Positions 7,098 through 8,106 of a DNA stretch of 8,106 nt are shown piece after piece (position 1 is the first letter of the stretch; the number at the start of each line of letters is the position of its first letter). The notes under the pieces are model-generated. The model had not been told where the DNA came from and did not search any database. It worked only from the letters and a program-made list of their open reading frames with translations. The DNA is from a bacterium. Lineage in GTDB: Bacteria > Thermosulfidibacterota > Thermosulfidibacteria > Thermosulfidibacterales > Thermosulfidibacteraceae. Location: contig JALWBK010000188.1 of assembly GCA_027037155.1 (NCBI GenBank), positions 1 to 8,106 of the forward strand. Direction: 5' to 3'. The position numbers were made by a program, and so were the translations under genes.

Positions 7098-7786
7098 GGA
7101 GGCTGTTTTTAGCATCCTTGCTAATGGCTTTTATGGTAGCGTGTGCTTCAACCACCAATCAGGTGAAGGTTGATAGAGTCTACAGGAACGAGCGCTTTAA
7201 AGAGGCGATGTCAAAGAGGCGCGCCTATGCTTCTGCAGGTTCTTTATGGGTGGACAACAGCTTTTACTCTGATATCAGGGCAAGGGAGGTTGGCGATATC
7301 GTTACCATCATAGTGAGGGAGTACGCCCAATCCAAAGACTACGGCAGCACTCAAACGGAAAAGAGCTCTTCTTTCAGCTCTATCATAAAAAGCATATTTG
7401 GTCTGAAGGATGATGTATCTGACCTTACAGGGCTTAAAGATCCAACCAATATTTTGGATGTTTCTGGAACCGGGAAATTTAAGGGCAAAGGGCAGATAGA
7501 ACAGACCAGCTCTCTTCAGACCAAGGTGACCGCTGTGGTGACGGAGGTTCTTCCCAACGGCAATCTTGTGGTGGAGGGAAGGCGCACTATCATAATCAAC
7601 GGAGAGAAAAAGATAATAGGCATAAGGGGTATCGTCAGACCTCAGGATATAGGTCCCAATAATACCGTCTCCTCAGAAGCCTTGGCTGATGCTGAGATAG
7701 TGTACGAGGGCAAGGGCGTGGTTAGTAAGAGCCAGTCTCCCGGTCTCTTTACAAGGCTTCTTCTGTGGCTCTGGCCCCTGATATAG
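7094..7786 (+). CDS. flgH: flagellar L-ring lipoprotein FlgH
   Basis: Forms the outer-membrane L ring, the outer part of the bushing around the distal rod. Its 230 residues match the usual length (232 in E. coli). A lipoprotein signal peptide ends at C17 (FMVAC; Met at -3 is slightly atypical of a lipobox), so the mature protein should be lipidated. Family blocks are [20 protein letters not shown] (49-68), VTIIVRE (70-76), [20 protein letters not shown] (145-164), then GIVRPQDI (179-186) and [13 protein letters not shown] (198-210), ending in the hydrophobic [11 protein letters not shown] low-complexity Ser-rich stretch (about 85-100) is also present. Start ATG 7094 overlaps the flgA stop as ATGA, suggesting translational coupling, with GGGAGGGT (7077-7084) as Shine-Dalgarno. 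Confidence 0.96.
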   Translation: MRRLFLASLLMAFMVACASTTNQVKVDRVYRNERFKEAMSKRRAYASAGSLWVDNSFYSDIRAREVGDIVTIIVREYAQSKDYGSTQTEKSSSFSSIIKSIFGLKDDVSDLTGLKDPTNILDVSGTGKFKGKGQIEQTSSLQTKVTAVVTEVLPNGNLVVEGRRTIIINGEKKIIGIRGIVRPQDIGPNNTVSSEALADAEIVYEGKGVVSKSQSPGLFTRLLLWLWPLI

Positions 7787-7797
7787 GAGGTGTGGCC

Positions 7798-8106
7798 GTG
7801 AGAAGGTTTGCGGTTTTGCTTTTGGCTGTGCTTTTGGCGGTAGTAGCTGAGGCGGCGAGGATAAAGGATCTCACCAGTGTGGAAGGTGTTAGAGAGAACC
7901 TCTTGGTGGGCTACGGCCTTGTGGTGGGGCTTGATGATACAGGCGACGATACCAAGATGTACTACCAGAGCATATCCAACATGCTTGAGCGCCTTGGAAT
8001 CCACGTTCCCGCTGACAAGGTGGATGTGGGCAACGTGGCGGCGGTTATAGTCACGGCAAAGCTTCCCCCCTTTGCAAAGCCGGGAATGAAGATAGACGTT
8101 GACGTT
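7798..8106 (+). CDS. flgI: flagellar P-ring protein FlgI (5' part, cut by window edge)
   Basis: Forms the periplasmic P ring around the distal rod, probably with FlgA as chaperone. Only 103 codons are present, open to the last base; the family is usually about 365 residues. The start is GTG 7798 with Shine-Dalgarno AGGAGGTG (7785-7792), which overlaps the flgH stop. A Sec signal peptide is visible: MRRF, a hydrophobic core, then AEAA with cleavage around residues 19-20. The mature start [15 protein letters not shown] is typical, followed by [15 protein letters not shown] (residues 38-52), NMLERLGI, and [14 protein letters not shown]. The usual GTGD is DTGD here, a small deviation in a conserved turn. 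Confidence 0.95.
   Translation, partial: MRRFAVLLLAVLLAVVAEAARIKDLTSVEGVRENLLVGYGLVVGLDDTGDDTKMYYQSISNMLERLGIHVPADKVDVGNVAAVIVTAKLPPFAKPGMKIDVDV

Overview
The window reads as one tightly packed stretch of a diderm, motile bacterium. FlgH (L ring) and FlgI (P ring) imply an outer membrane. Arginine is written mostly as AGA/AGG and glutamate mostly as GAG, and the proteins are rich in Lys, Glu and Arg, which hints at a thermophile. The order flgF-flgG-flgA-flgH-flgI next to a sigma-54 activator would suit a deltaproteobacterial or Thermodesulfobacteria-like lineage. This placement is inference only.

Layout, all on the + strand. Positions 1-221 are AT-richer and mostly non-coding: a possible tail of an upstream gene ending at 115, three phased AGAACT repeats, a hairpin-forming dyad and a weak sigma-70-like promoter. 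carB (222-3452) encodes a complete carbamoyl-phosphate synthase large subunit. Four bases later comes an NtrC-family response regulator (3457-4797) with an intact receiver Asp, AAA+ core with GAFTGA, and Fis-type HTH. A near-consensus sigma-54 promoter (4808-4824) follows, then flgF (4849-5652), flgG (5664-6452), flgA (6459-7097), flgH (7094-7786) and the 5' part of flgI (7798 to the window edge).

How it works together: the regulator is probably co-transcribed with housekeeping carB. It is the obvious candidate to activate the sigma-54 promoter placed just after its own stop codon. That promoter would drive distal rod (FlgF, FlgG), P-ring chaperone (FlgA), L ring (FlgH) and P ring (FlgI), which together form the part of the basal body that crosses periplasm and outer membrane. 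Gene junctions are 4 to 51 bp or overlapping, most with strong Shine-Dalgarno sequences.

The most interesting point is a long imperfect inverted repeat (4820-4859). It spans the -12 element, predicted start site, Shine-Dalgarno and ATG of flgF. Its left arm lies almost wholly upstream of the predicted sigma-54 start site. Read-through RNA from carB-regulator could therefore fold and hide the flgF start, whereas sigma-54-initiated RNA would lack most of that arm and leave flgF translatable.
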